NCBI RefSeq assembly: GCF_001693485.1
Contig: NZ_MAXC01000023.1
Span: 1-64,000 of the forward strand
Direction of reading: 5' to 3'
From: Bradyrhizobium sp. LMTR 3
GTDB lineage: Bacteria > Pseudomonadota > Alphaproteobacteria > Rhizobiales > Xanthobacteraceae
DNA: 64,000 nt
Below the pieces are notes generated by a model that saw only the letters and a list, made by a program, of their open reading frames with translations, made no database searches and was not told the origin of the DNA. This document shows, piece by piece, positions 7,834 to 17,633 of the stretch. The translations under genes were made by a program, and so were the position numbers. Numbering within the stretch: the first letter of the stretch is position 1; each line of letters starts with the position of its first letter.

Positions 7834-7869
7834 AAAGGCCCGGTTCCGATTCAATCGGAACGGGCCTTT
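7834..7869. terminator. Bidirectional terminator hairpin between convergent genes
   Basis: Arms AAAGGCCCG(G)TTCCGATT and AATCGGAACGGGCCTTT pair over 17 bases with one bulged G. On the minus strand it begins 9 bases after the DUF1232 stop and ends in TTTGATTTT, which fits intrinsic termination. The inner sequence closely resembles the hairpin at 7728-7760. Confidence 0.7.
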
Positions 7870-7877
7870 GGCATCCG

Positions 7878-8264
7878 CTATTCCGTCGCTTCATCAGCGT
7901 CGATCCCGCGCTTCAGCGCAGCGCGGGCGGCATCGCGATGCTCCTGCGTGATGTGACTTGCAACCATGCGGATGGCGGTGGCGAGCACAGCCGCATCGTC
8001 GGTGAAACCGAGCAGCGGCATCACGTCCGGCATGAAATCGAGCGGCAGGATGAAGTAGGCGACAGCGCCGAGCAGCGCCGCCTGGACGTGACGCGGCGTC
8101 TCTTTGTCGAATGCGCAATAGTAAGCCGCGAGCAGATCCTCGGCGAAAGGAAGCTGCGCTACCACCCGCTTGAGCTTGATCCAGAAGCGCCGGCGCACAC
8201 TCTCGCGGTCCTGCGCCAGCCGGTCGGCCGGCTCAAAACCCGCGGTGTGATCGGACGATGCCAT
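7878..8264 (-). CDS. DUF1232 (YkvA-type) membrane protein
   Basis: A 128-residue protein with the DUF1232 core AALLGAVAYFILPLDFMPDVMPLLGFTDDAAVLATAI (given here only as its location, about residues 62-98; key features are the YF(I/L)xPxDxxPD motif and a following TDD). The family is widespread and its function is unknown, and one or two short membrane helices are typical. The start at 8264 (MASSDHT) is supported by GAGGGGAG about 8 bases upstream, while an in-frame extension to 8345 lacks such a site. It converges on the TAXI gene across the twin hairpins. Confidence 0.88.
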   Translation of the reverse strand: MASSDHTAGFEPADRLAQDRESVRRRFWIKLKRVVAQLPFAEDLLAAYYCAFDKETPRHVQAALLGAVAYFILPLDFMPDVMPLLGFTDDAAVLATAIRMVASHITQEHRDAARAALKRGIDADEATE

Positions 8265-8370
8265 CGCGGCGCTCCCCTCGCATCCGGCGCGGCAGATCGC
8301 CGCGGCCAATATGTACGAATGAAGAATTGGGGATGTCCGCCCCACCCCGCAAGGTCGCGGCGAGGCGACC

Positions 8371-8676
8371 TCAGGCGACGCCCAATTGCCCGGCGATGGC
8401 GTTCATGGCCTTGGCCAGATCGATATCGCGCCCGGTGACGCCGCCGGCGTCATGGGTCGCCAGCACCACTTCCACCGTCTTGTAGACGTTCTTCCATTCC
8501 GGATGGTGGTCGCTCTTTTCGGCCACGAGGGCAGCGCGGGAGATGAAACCGAACGCCTCGTTGAAGTCCTTGAAAGTGAAGGTGCGGGCAATCGCATCCC
8601 GGCCGGCCGTTTCCGACCAGCCGGTCAGTTCCGCCAGCGCCGATTTTAGCGCTTCTGCCGATAGCCGTTCCGCCAT
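8371..8676 (-). CDS. phhB: 4a-hydroxytetrahydrobiopterin dehydratase (pterin carbinolamine dehydratase)
   Basis: A 101-residue protein that dehydrates 4a-hydroxy-tetrahydropterin to quinonoid dihydropterin, recycling the cofactor of phenylalanine hydroxylase and related enzymes. The family signature is clear: FNEAFGFISRAALVAEKSDHHPEW around residues 38-61, with the catalytic His pair and the preceding EK, then VYKTVEVVLATHDAGGVTGRDIDLA. The length is standard. No hydroxylase gene is adjacent, so it may serve a remote pathway. It lies about 106 bases upstream of the DUF1232 gene on the same strand. Confidence 0.95.
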   Translation of the reverse strand: MAERLSAEALKSALAELTGWSETAGRDAIARTFTFKDFNEAFGFISRAALVAEKSDHHPEWKNVYKTVEVVLATHDAGGVTGRDIDLAKAMNAIAGQLGVA

Positions 8677-8906
8677 GATCGCCTCCGCGCTTGAATCAGC
8701 CTGTCACTAACGCCAAGCCTTAACACCCAAGGCCGCTTCGGGGATCCCCCACACCTAAAATTGGCAAGCAAGGGGGTCCGATGGCGACCCCGGGCGCCGG
8801 TAACCATGACAGAGATGTAACAATGGTTCCGCGGGAAAATTTGCTAGAATATTAGGTGAAGCGTGCCGGCTGCGTGAAAATTCCACCCTCAAACCGACCG
8901 GGATTG

Positions 8907-10337
8907 ATGACCGACGGCCCCCATTCTGCGGAAACGCCGGCCGCCCCCTCGCCCCGCTCTGCGAAACGAAGGCTGACATTCGTGACGCTGGCCGGCGTAC
9001 TGGCCGTCATCGGCGCGCTGGCAGCCGGCTATTACTTTGCGATGCGGCCAGTAACGCTGCGGATCGCGGTTGGCCCTGCTAACAGCGACGATCTCAAGGT
9101 GGTTCAGAATCTGGCGCAGGCCTTCAATAATTCCCGAAACAGCCAGGTCCGGCTGCGTCCGGTGCAAACCGACGGCGCGCTCGCGAGCGCCAATCTGCTC
9201 GGCGAAGGCAAGGCTGATCTCGCCATCATCCGCGGCGACCTCGATGTGCCGAAGAACGCGCAGGCCGTGGCAACGCTGCGCAAGAACGTCGCCGTGTTAT
9301 GGGTGCCGTCGGCCGGCAAGGCCAAGGCTGCCAGAGGCCGGAAGGCGGCGCCCGAAATCAAGAACATTACGCAACTCGCCGGCCGTCGCATCGGCGTGGT
9401 CGGCCGCACCCAGGCCAATGTCAATTTGCTCAAGGTGATCCTGCGGCAATACGGCGTCGATTCCGGCAAGGTCGAGATCGTTCAGTTTCCGGCCAACGAG
9501 GCCGCGGAAGCCATTCGCAGCCAGAAGGCGGATGCCTATCTCGCGGCCGGCCCGGTCAACAGCAAAATCACTTCGGACGCGATCGCCGCTTCCGCGCGCG
9601 AGGGCGGCACACCGAAGTTCCTGGTGATAGATTCGGCCGAGGCGATTGCGCAGAACCATCCCGCCTACGAGGCCGCCGACATCCCGGCCGGGACGTTTGG
9701 CAGCGCGCCGAGCCGACCCGAAGAAGAGATCAAGACGATCAGCTTCGCCCACCACATCGTTGCGAGAAGGGGCATTGCAGAATCGACTATCGCCATCTTT
9801 ACGCGGCAGTTGTTTGCGATCCGCCAGACGCTGAAGAACGAATTTCCGCTGGCCGCCAAGATCGAGACGCCCGACACCGACAAGGACGCCACGCTTCCCG
9901 TGCATCCCGGCGCCGCCGCCTTTGTCGACGGCGAGGAAAAGACCTTTCTCGACCGTTACAGCGATTACATCTGGTGGACGTTGATGGCGATGTCGGCGAT
10001 GGGCTCCGCCGGCGCGTGGTTTGCGGGCTACCTCAAGAAGGATGAGCGCAACGTCAACGTATCGCAGCGCGACCGGCTTCTCGACATGCTCAGCGCCGCC
10101 CGCCAGTGCGATTCGATGGACGAGCTCGACCAGATGCAGGCGGAAGCGGACGACATTTTGCGCCACACCCTGCTGTGCTACGAACACGGCACGATCGAGG
10201 AAGGAACGTTGACCGCGTTCAACATCGCGATCGAGCAATTCCACAACGCGGTCGCCGATCGCAAGGCGCTGTTACTGAGCATGCCGCAAAACCTGCAACG
10301 CGCCAGCGCGCAGTTCCGTGCGGCCGGCAACGCCTGA
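8907..10337 (+). CDS. Membrane-anchored TAXI-like solute-binding protein with cytoplasmic tail
   Basis: A 476-residue protein. A transmembrane helix (about 22-44) replaces a cleavable signal. A periplasmic TAXI/phosphonate-like binding domain follows (about 48-345: LRIAVGPANSDDLKVVQNLA, LGEGKADLAIIRGD, NITQLAGRRIGVVGRT). A second helix is at about 354-373 (YIWWTLMAMSAMGSAGAWFAGYL), and then a charged helical cytoplasmic tail of about 100 residues. No permease genes lie nearby, and the two-helix topology is more like a sensor or scaffold than a free binding protein. The start at 8907 (GGGA just upstream) is chosen over a GTG at 8856 because the added residues look non-coding. A paralogue-like TAXI gene is 1.3 kb upstream. 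Confidence 0.8.
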   Translation: MTDGPHSAETPAAPSPRSAKRRLTFVTLAGVLAVIGALAAGYYFAMRPVTLRIAVGPANSDDLKVVQNLAQAFNNSRNSQVRLRPVQTDGALASANLLGEGKADLAIIRGDLDVPKNAQAVATLRKNVAVLWVPSAGKAKAARGRKAAPEIKNITQLAGRRIGVVGRTQANVNLLKVILRQYGVDSGKVEIVQFPANEAAEAIRSQKADAYLAAGPVNSKITSDAIAASAREGGTPKFLVIDSAEAIAQNHPAYEAADIPAGTFGSAPSRPEEEIKTISFAHHIVARRGIAESTIAIFTRQLFAIRQTLKNEFPLAAKIETPDTDKDATLPVHPGAAAFVDGEEKTFLDRYSDYIWWTLMAMSAMGSAGAWFAGYLKKDERNVNVSQRDRLLDMLSAARQCDSMDELDQMQAEADDILRHTLLCYEHGTIEEGTLTAFNIAIEQFHNAVADRKALLLSMPQNLQRASAQFRAAGNA

Positions 10338-10424
10338 TCTGCGAACCCGGTAATCGGGCCGTCATCAATTCCCTCTAGGTCTGGCCGCTCTATTGCGCCT
10401 AAACCTGGTCCGGAAGAGGCTTGC

Positions 10425-11999
10425 ATGACATTCAGGATTTCCCGCAGCCGCCTTCCTGGAATTTCACGGCGCCATTTCCTCGCCACCGCCGGAGCAGGCG
10501 CCATCGGCGTCATTGCAACGCCTTATCTCAGCCGCGCCGCGGATCGGCCGATCGTCACTTCGGGCGTGCAATCCGGTGATGTCGGCACCGACGGCGGCGT
10601 GGTATGGGCGCGCGCCGACCGGCCCTCCCAAATGCTGGTCGAGGTCGCCACGAATGAATCCTTTGCCAACGCACGGGCTTTGCCGCCGATCGCAGCGCTG
10701 CCTGAAAGCGACTTCGCCGCAAAAATGTTGCTGGAGAACCTGCCTGCCGGGCAGGAGACCTTCTATCGCATCCGATTTCGCGACCTCGCCCATACGGGCA
10801 TCGAAAGCGAGCCTGTGGTCGGGCGGTTCCGCACCGCGCCTGGCGACCGCCGCGACGTCAGCTTCGTTTGGGGCGGCGACGTTGCCGGACAGGGCTGGGG
10901 CATCAACCCGGATGACGGCGGCATGCTCACCTTCGCCACCATGCGCAAGCATCGCCCGGATTTCCTGCTGCACTCGGGCGACACCATCTATGCCGACGGC
11001 CCGATCAAGAGCGAGGTGACGCTTCCCGACGGCAAGGTCTGGAAGAACGTGACGACGCCTGAGAAAGCAAAGGTCGCCGAAACGCTCGACGAATTCCGCG
11101 CCGCGCACAAGTACAACTTCATGGACGCGCATCTGCGCGCATTCAATGCCGAGGTGCCGATCTTCGTGCAGTGGGACGACCACGAGGTCGTCAACAACTG
11201 GTCGTCGTCCAAGGAATTGCCCGCCGCCTACAGTGAACGCAACGTCGCCCTGCTCGCGGCCCGCTCAGCACGCGCCTTCCACGAGATGTATCCGATCCGC
11301 GCGAGCATCACGGAGCCGGGACGGCTCTACCGCACGCTCCGTTATGGCCCGCATCTCGACGTGTTCATGCTGGACGAGCGCAGCTATCGCGGACCGAATG
11401 GCTCGAACCAGGAGACCGCTTACGGGCCGGAAAGCTTTTTTCTCGGGCCGGCGCAGCTCGCGTGGCTGAAACGGGAACTGTTGAACTCGCGCGCCACCTG
11501 GAAGGTGATCGCATCCGACATGCCGCTCAGCATCATCGTCTATGACGATGCGCGCAACAGAAAAGGCTCGGAAGCCGTTGCACAAAGCGACGGCCCGCCG
11601 CGCGGCCGCGAGCTGGAGATCGCCGATCTCCTGCGTTTCATCAAGACGTCGGGCGTGGTCAACACCGTGTGGCTGACGGCGGATGTGCACTACGCGGCCG
11701 CCCATTATTACAATCCCGACAAGGCGCACTTTCAGGAATTCGATCCGTTCTGGGAGTTCGTCGCTGGTCCCTTGCACGCCGGCACCTTCGGCCCGAACGA
11801 CCTCGACAACACGTTCGGACCCGAGGTGAAGTTCATCAAGACGCCGGGGCCCGGCCAACAGAATTTGCCGCCGTCCGCCGGAATGCAGTTTTTCGGCCAC
11901 GTCAGGATCGACGGCGGCGGCGGACAGATGACGGTGACCTTGCGCGACCGCGCCGATGTTGCGCTGTGGTCGACAACGCTCGATCCGAAGCCGGTCTAA
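10425..11999 (+). CDS. phoD: Alkaline phosphatase D (PhoD), Tat-exported
   Basis: A 524-residue phosphodiesterase/phosphomonoesterase. The N-terminus has a Tat signal (SRRHFLATAGAGAIG, about 12-26). A PhoD N-terminal beta domain follows (about 40-140), then the metallophosphatase domain with FVWGGDVAGQGWG, HSGDTIYADGP, QWDDHEVVNNW and the late TADVHYAAAHYY. These supply the Fe/Ca ligands known for PhoD. Tat export fits assembly of metals before secretion. Activity on phosphate esters and possibly teichoic-acid-like or phospholipid substrates is family knowledge. No Pho box was recognised in the 87-base upstream gap. Confidence 0.94.
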   Translation: MTFRISRSRLPGISRRHFLATAGAGAIGVIATPYLSRAADRPIVTSGVQSGDVGTDGGVVWARADRPSQMLVEVATNESFANARALPPIAALPESDFAAKMLLENLPAGQETFYRIRFRDLAHTGIESEPVVGRFRTAPGDRRDVSFVWGGDVAGQGWGINPDDGGMLTFATMRKHRPDFLLHSGDTIYADGPIKSEVTLPDGKVWKNVTTPEKAKVAETLDEFRAAHKYNFMDAHLRAFNAEVPIFVQWDDHEVVNNWSSSKELPAAYSERNVALLAARSARAFHEMYPIRASITEPGRLYRTLRYGPHLDVFMLDERSYRGPNGSNQETAYGPESFFLGPAQLAWLKRELLNSRATWKVIASDMPLSIIVYDDARNRKGSEAVAQSDGPPRGRELEIADLLRFIKTSGVVNTVWLTADVHYAAAHYYNPDKAHFQEFDPFWEFVAGPLHAGTFGPNDLDNTFGPEVKFIKTPGPGQQNLPPSAGMQFFGHVRIDGGGGQMTVTLRDRADVALWSTTLDPKPV

Positions 12000-12021
12000 T
12001 TGCTGCGCCGGCCGCAACCGC

Positions 12022-12402
12022 TCAAGGCATGACGCGGCTGTTCTTCAGCAGCGCCTCAAGCGCTTCGGTCGAACAGGGTTTTGGTAGCCGCGGCTTCGCC
12101 GCGAATACCGCCGGCAGCATGGCATCGGCGCCATAGCCGGTGACGAAGGCAAACGGAATCTTCAGCACCTCGAGCCGTTCTGCGACGGCAAAGCTTTTTT
12201 CGCGGATAAGGCTGACGTCGAGCAGCGCAAATTCCGGCGGCCGGTGGGCGATCAATTCGAGCGCTTTGGCCACGTTCGCGGCAATCCGCACCGTCTTCAC
12301 GCCAAAACCCAGAATCGTATCTTCGAAATCGAGTGCGATGATCGGATCGTCTTCGACAACCAGCACGTCGCTGGGCATGCCGTCACGGGGGGCGCGGTCC
12401 AT
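12022..12402 (-). CDS. Stand-alone response-regulator receiver domain protein
   Basis: A 126-residue receiver with no output domain. The acidic pocket is VVEDD (residues 15-19), the phospho-acceptor is Asp62 (ALLDVSL), the conserved Thr is in FVTGYGA, and the Lys is in LPKPCS. Such single-domain regulators act as phosphate shuttles or allosteric partners of histidine kinases, often in rhizobial general stress pathways. No kinase is nearby. It is divergent from a Crp/Fnr regulator gene (spacer 12403-12605). An alternative start at 12378 is possible and would trim eight residues. Confidence 0.9.
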   Translation of the reverse strand: MDRAPRDGMPSDVLVVEDDPIIALDFEDTILGFGVKTVRIAANVAKALELIAHRPPEFALLDVSLIREKSFAVAERLEVLKIPFAFVTGYGADAMLPAVFAAKPRLPKPCSTEALEALLKNSRVMP

Positions 12403-12605
12403 GTTCTCGCCATTTCAAACTTCATGATTTGATCAGGGACCCGGGCCGAAGCCCCGGAGGCTGCGGGCGGCCGACGCCTGTAAAAAGCGCATCTGCCGGT
12501 TCCGGAACTGAAACCACCACATGTCCGTTCTACCGTCTGTTCACTTGTGCACATATCGGCGGCAACAAGCCGATTATTGTCGTTTGGAGGAAACAAGGAA
12601 CTTCC

Positions 12606-13361
12606 ATGCTCACGCGACGAAACGGGGTGGCCGGCGAGCGGCCATTCAACAATCTGTTGCGCCGCTTGAATGACGCCGATTTCGCGTTGATCGAAGCGCA
12701 TCTCGTCGCGGCCGATGCCAATCCGAATGATTTGCTCTACAGCCCTGGCGACAACGTCGAGACCGTCCATTTTCCCTGCGGCCCCAGCCTCGTCTCCTAC
12801 ATGGTCCCCAACGAAGATGGCCGCGATGTCGAAACCGTCCTGATCGGCCGCGAAGGCGCCGTCGGCGGGATCGTCAGCCAAGGGTTTCTACCGGCTTACA
12901 CGCGCATCACAGTCAGGTTCGGCGGGCCGTTCGTGCGGCTGCCGGTCGGCCGGCTCGATGCGGCGAAATCGAAATCGCGCACGCTGAGCAACATTTTCGC
13001 GCGCTATGCCGATTGCATGCTGGCGCAAATCTTCCAGTCCACCGCCTGCAATGCGATCCATTCGATCGAACAGCGCACCGCCAAATGGATCATTTCGGCG
13101 ATGGAGCGCACCGACGGCGATGACGTCGTGCCGCTGACTCATGAGCAACTGGCGACTCTGCTCGGCGTCGGCCGTTCCTACACCAGCCGGGTTATTCAGA
13201 CTTTCAGGATGGAAGGCACGCTGGAGACCCGGCGCGGCTCGATCCTGGTCCGTAATCGGGAGACGCTGCGGAACCGGTCCTGCCGCTGTAACGAGGCGGT
13301 CAAAGCCCATTTTGACGAGGTTTTGCGCGGGGTGTATCCGGACCCCAAAAAGGGCAATTGA
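12606..13361 (+). CDS. Crp/Fnr-family transcriptional regulator
   Basis: A 251-residue regulator. A cyclic-nucleotide-binding-like beta barrel (about 20-140) has the degenerate DLLYSPGD and GREGAVGG segments. A C-terminal winged HTH (about 150-235) has LTHEQLATLLGVGRSYTSRV as the recognition unit. There is no N-terminal Cys cluster, so it is not an oxygen-sensing FNR. Ligand residues of CRP are not obvious, so the effector is unknown. Start 12606 follows GGAGGAAACAAGGAA. The open frame upstream to 12429 is unsupported. Divergence from the receiver gene suggests they may be functionally linked, but that is only context. Confidence 0.9.
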   Translation: MLTRRNGVAGERPFNNLLRRLNDADFALIEAHLVAADANPNDLLYSPGDNVETVHFPCGPSLVSYMVPNEDGRDVETVLIGREGAVGGIVSQGFLPAYTRITVRFGGPFVRLPVGRLDAAKSKSRTLSNIFARYADCMLAQIFQSTACNAIHSIEQRTAKWIISAMERTDGDDVVPLTHEQLATLLGVGRSYTSRVIQTFRMEGTLETRRGSILVRNRETLRNRSCRCNEAVKAHFDEVLRGVYPDPKKGN

Positions 13362-13457
13362 ACCCGGCGCCATGCCCAAAATCGGCTAACCAAATGCCAA
13401 ACGAACCATTGTTTTTTGGCGTTTTCTGAATATATTGCGCCGCAACGCGTAAGGTGT

Positions 13458-13489
13458 GCCCGGTCCTTTTGGCCGGGCTTCCTTTTTGG
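13458..13489 (+). terminator. Probable intrinsic terminator after the Crp/Fnr gene
   Basis: Arms GCCCGG and CCGGGC surround a short T-rich loop and are followed by TTCCTTTTTG. It lies about 97 bases after the Crp/Fnr stop and 115 bases before typA. It could also act as a leader structure of typA. Confidence 0.55.
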
Positions 13490-13533
13490 AGCCAGGTTTG
13501 AGCCATGGCCCCGTTCGCATCCCAGGTTTGAGC

Positions 13534-13574
13534 GCGATCCGGAAAAGTGGGTCCCGGTTTTCCGGTGAGATCGC
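13534..13574. repeat. Short inverted repeat, family D (GATCCGGAAAAGTGG...CCGGTTTTCCGG...GATC)
   Basis: The sequence GCGATCCGGAAAAGTGGG is followed by CCGGTTTTCCGG and GAGATCGC. This is the common Bradyrhizobium type in which GATC arms flank a GGAAAA/TTTTCC pair. Related copies: 24475-24539 and 47261-47309. It ends 29 bases before the typA start. Confidence 0.7.
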
Positions 13575-13603
13575 CCTCCACATGCACGACCAGAAGAAGA
13601 GCC

Positions 13604-15430
<1,827 letters not shown>

Positions 15431-15440
15431 GGCCAGTCTC

Positions 15441-15493
15441 GTGCCCCGGACGCAGCGCAGCGCGATAACAGTGCGCTGCTGAGCCGGGGCTCA
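15441..15493. repeat. Intergenic palindromic repeat (GTGCCCCGGACGCAGCGCAGC...GCGCTGCTGAGCCGGGGC)
   Basis: Arms GCCCCGGACGCAGCGC and GCGCTGCTGAGCCGGGGC pair imperfectly across a short centre. It lies between the convergent typA and hydrolase genes and could terminate both transcripts. Confidence 0.65.
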
Positions 15494-15497
15494 AGCT

Positions 15498-17396
15498 CTA
15501 CTCCCCCTCGTGCTTGGTCGGATCGTCACCGTCGTCAACCAGATCGATAGCGCCGTCCCTGTCAACCAGATCGACGGCCTTGCGCAGCGCAACGACGTGC
15601 GGGGCGCTATAGGTGTCGGGCTTGCGTTCGACGTCCCAGTAGGCGGTATGGGTGAAGAAGTCCGCGCCGCCTGCCGCCTTGGTCGATACTTCGAGATCGA
15701 CGATGTGGTAGCCGAAAATCGGCGACAGCGCGCCGCCGATGGCGTCTCCCCAGAAAAGCTGAAACCGCGGGAAATAGATGTTGGTCCATCGGGTCAAGCC
15801 GAACAGGGCACCGTTATGAACCCGCCTGTTCCCCGTATTTGGGTCCCGGAACGTTAGCAAACCGTCCGCATCAAGCCGTTTTGGCGGGCAGGTCGGAAAT
15901 TCTCTTTCTTCAACACGACGCTTGAAATCATTCTTGAGCCCGGCGTCAGCTACCTTGGCCGACGCATCGGCCTTGTCCTGACGCGTCGCGGCGCCGGTCT
16001 TGTCCTTGTCCTCACACATCAGGAAGTAGACGTGGGTCAGCGCGCTTCCCAACGTGACGTAATCGGTAACCAGCCAGCTTTTGGAGCGCTGTCCATTGGG
16101 CGATTGCACGGCCGCGGCGGCGGCGATGTTTGCGATCGCCGCTCGCGCCTTCGTCCGCAACGCCTTCTTGTCTGCGATCGACGCGCTCTTGTCGTCTGGC
16201 TGCCATGGCGCGCGGTCGATGTCGGCGAATTCTTGCCCAAGCTGGTCGACCGGCGGCAGCTCGCTGCAAATCCGGCTGAAATAGGCGCGCAGCATGTCGT
16301 AGGCGACCACGGTTCCGAGGCTGTGCGCAACGACGACGATCCGGTCGTATTGACCGCTGGTGTGAAGACGCTCCAGCGTGTCCACGGCATCCTTTCGGAT
16401 CGCCCGGCGCACCGCGACATTGGCGGGCGAATTGCGGAAATAGCGCGCCGCATCGCCGAGATAGGGCTGCAGGAATGCGGCATTGACGATCAAATAGAGG
16501 CCAATCACGGCTGCGGCGGTGGCAACGGCCCACGGCGAGTTCAGCCCCCACACCCAACCCTTGACCACGGTCGAAATGAAGGCCGTCTCCGAATTCCAGT
16601 ACCGGTCGGCAGCGACAAACCAGCCAAACAGGAACAGCGAAATGAACAGAGCCCAGCAGAAGGCGCGCAGCCCCTGCAGCCCCATGACCAGCCCGGTTGC
16701 GATGAACGCGGTCAGCGTAGGCAGCGCAATCAGCGTCACCAGTTCGGCGCCGTCAGGAATTCCGGGGCTGCCGGGGAAATGCCACGCAACCTCGAAGTAG
16801 CCGAGGGCCAGCAGGCCTCCGCCCGCCAATAGAACTGCAAACAGGACGATGAGCCGGAACGCCAGCCACCGGCACGCCACGGCAAAACCGACAAATATAC
16901 TGGCGACGAGCAGCAGAAACGGCGCCACCAGCATGATCTGCGCGCTGTTTCCCGAGAACAGCAAGATGCCCCGCAGCACCAGCACTGCGAAGGAAAGATT
17001 CATCAGGCACAGGAAAATGGCCGCTGCCCACCAGAGCCCGTTCATGCCGAGCTTCATGATCGGACCCTTCCGGCAGAGCTCGTACAGCCAGAGCAGCACC
17101 GCAACCGCCCTGGTTTCACTCATCAGATGCGCCCAATACAGTTCGTGGAAATCGACGCTGCGATTATCTTTCGAGCCCGGCACCTTGTTGGTCGTCATGA
17201 CGGACAGATCGATATCGGCGCCATCCTTTTGCGGATGCGTCCATACCCGCTTGTCCTTGTCGGCCGGGTTGTTGCGATCAAGCCAGATGCCCCGTATCAC
17301 CCCACGCATTGTCTCCAGGGCGCGCTGGCTGCCGATGCCGTGAACGACGAGAACGGCGGTTCGCTTGCGTCTCGTAGCCGGATCCAACGTAGCCAT
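15498..17396 (-). CDS. Polytopic membrane protein with a split alpha/beta-hydrolase domain, function unknown
   Basis: A 632-residue protein. The N-terminus holds the first hydrolase strand and oxyanion loop (AVLVVHGIG, about 14-22). A block of about six or seven transmembrane helices (about 120-325) follows. Then comes the nucleophile elbow IVVVAHSLGTVVAYD with Ser359 as candidate catalytic serine. The soluble C-terminal part continues to 632 and ends in an acidic tail (DDGDDPTK). The hydrolase fold therefore appears interrupted by a membrane insert. The Asp and His of a triad cannot be placed with confidence. A lipase or esterase acting at the inner membrane is a reasonable guess, not a finding. 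The TGTTG/CAACA inverted repeat at 17431-17444 lies in its upstream region. Confidence 0.78.
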   Translation of the reverse strand: MATLDPATRRKRTAVLVVHGIGSQRALETMRGVIRGIWLDRNNPADKDKRVWTHPQKDGADIDLSVMTTNKVPGSKDNRSVDFHELYWAHLMSETRAVAVLLWLYELCRKGPIMKLGMNGLWWAAAIFLCLMNLSFAVLVLRGILLFSGNSAQIMLVAPFLLLVASIFVGFAVACRWLAFRLIVLFAVLLAGGGLLALGYFEVAWHFPGSPGIPDGAELVTLIALPTLTAFIATGLVMGLQGLRAFCWALFISLFLFGWFVAADRYWNSETAFISTVVKGWVWGLNSPWAVATAAAVIGLYLIVNAAFLQPYLGDAARYFRNSPANVAVRRAIRKDAVDTLERLHTSGQYDRIVVVAHSLGTVVAYDMLRAYFSRICSELPPVDQLGQEFADIDRAPWQPDDKSASIADKKALRTKARAAIANIAAAAAVQSPNGQRSKSWLVTDYVTLGSALTHVYFLMCEDKDKTGAATRQDKADASAKVADAGLKNDFKRRVEEREFPTCPPKRLDADGLLTFRDPNTGNRRVHNGALFGLTRWTNIYFPRFQLFWGDAIGGALSPIFGYHIVDLEVSTKAAGGADFFTHTAYWDVERKPDTYSAPHVVALRKAVDLVDRDGAIDLVDDGDDPTKHEGE

Positions 17397-17430
17397 GGCT
17401 GAAATCCATATCTGAAATGAGACAAGTGAA

Positions 17431-17444
17431 TGTTGTATTCAACA
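17431..17444. promoter_or_regulatory. Small inverted repeat upstream of the split-hydrolase gene
   Basis: TGTTGTATTCAACA, with TGTTG and CAACA arms, sits 35 bases upstream of the minus-strand start at 17396, in a locally AT-rich stretch. It could be an operator, but one short palindrome is weak evidence. Confidence 0.25.
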
Positions 17445-17633
17445 CAACTACAGAACGAGGCGCAAGTGATCCCATCGTTTCCACAGCGTCTCCACAGCGT
17501 CGCATCAACTGCCCGCCGCGGCCGACGTCCGCTTGCGGATCGATGCGCGAACGCGCCCGGATCGCCGACCCGGCATCGCCCCTCGTCAAGGGCCGGCTTC
17601 TAGCTTCGCGACGAACGTGCTAGAGCCTGCCGC

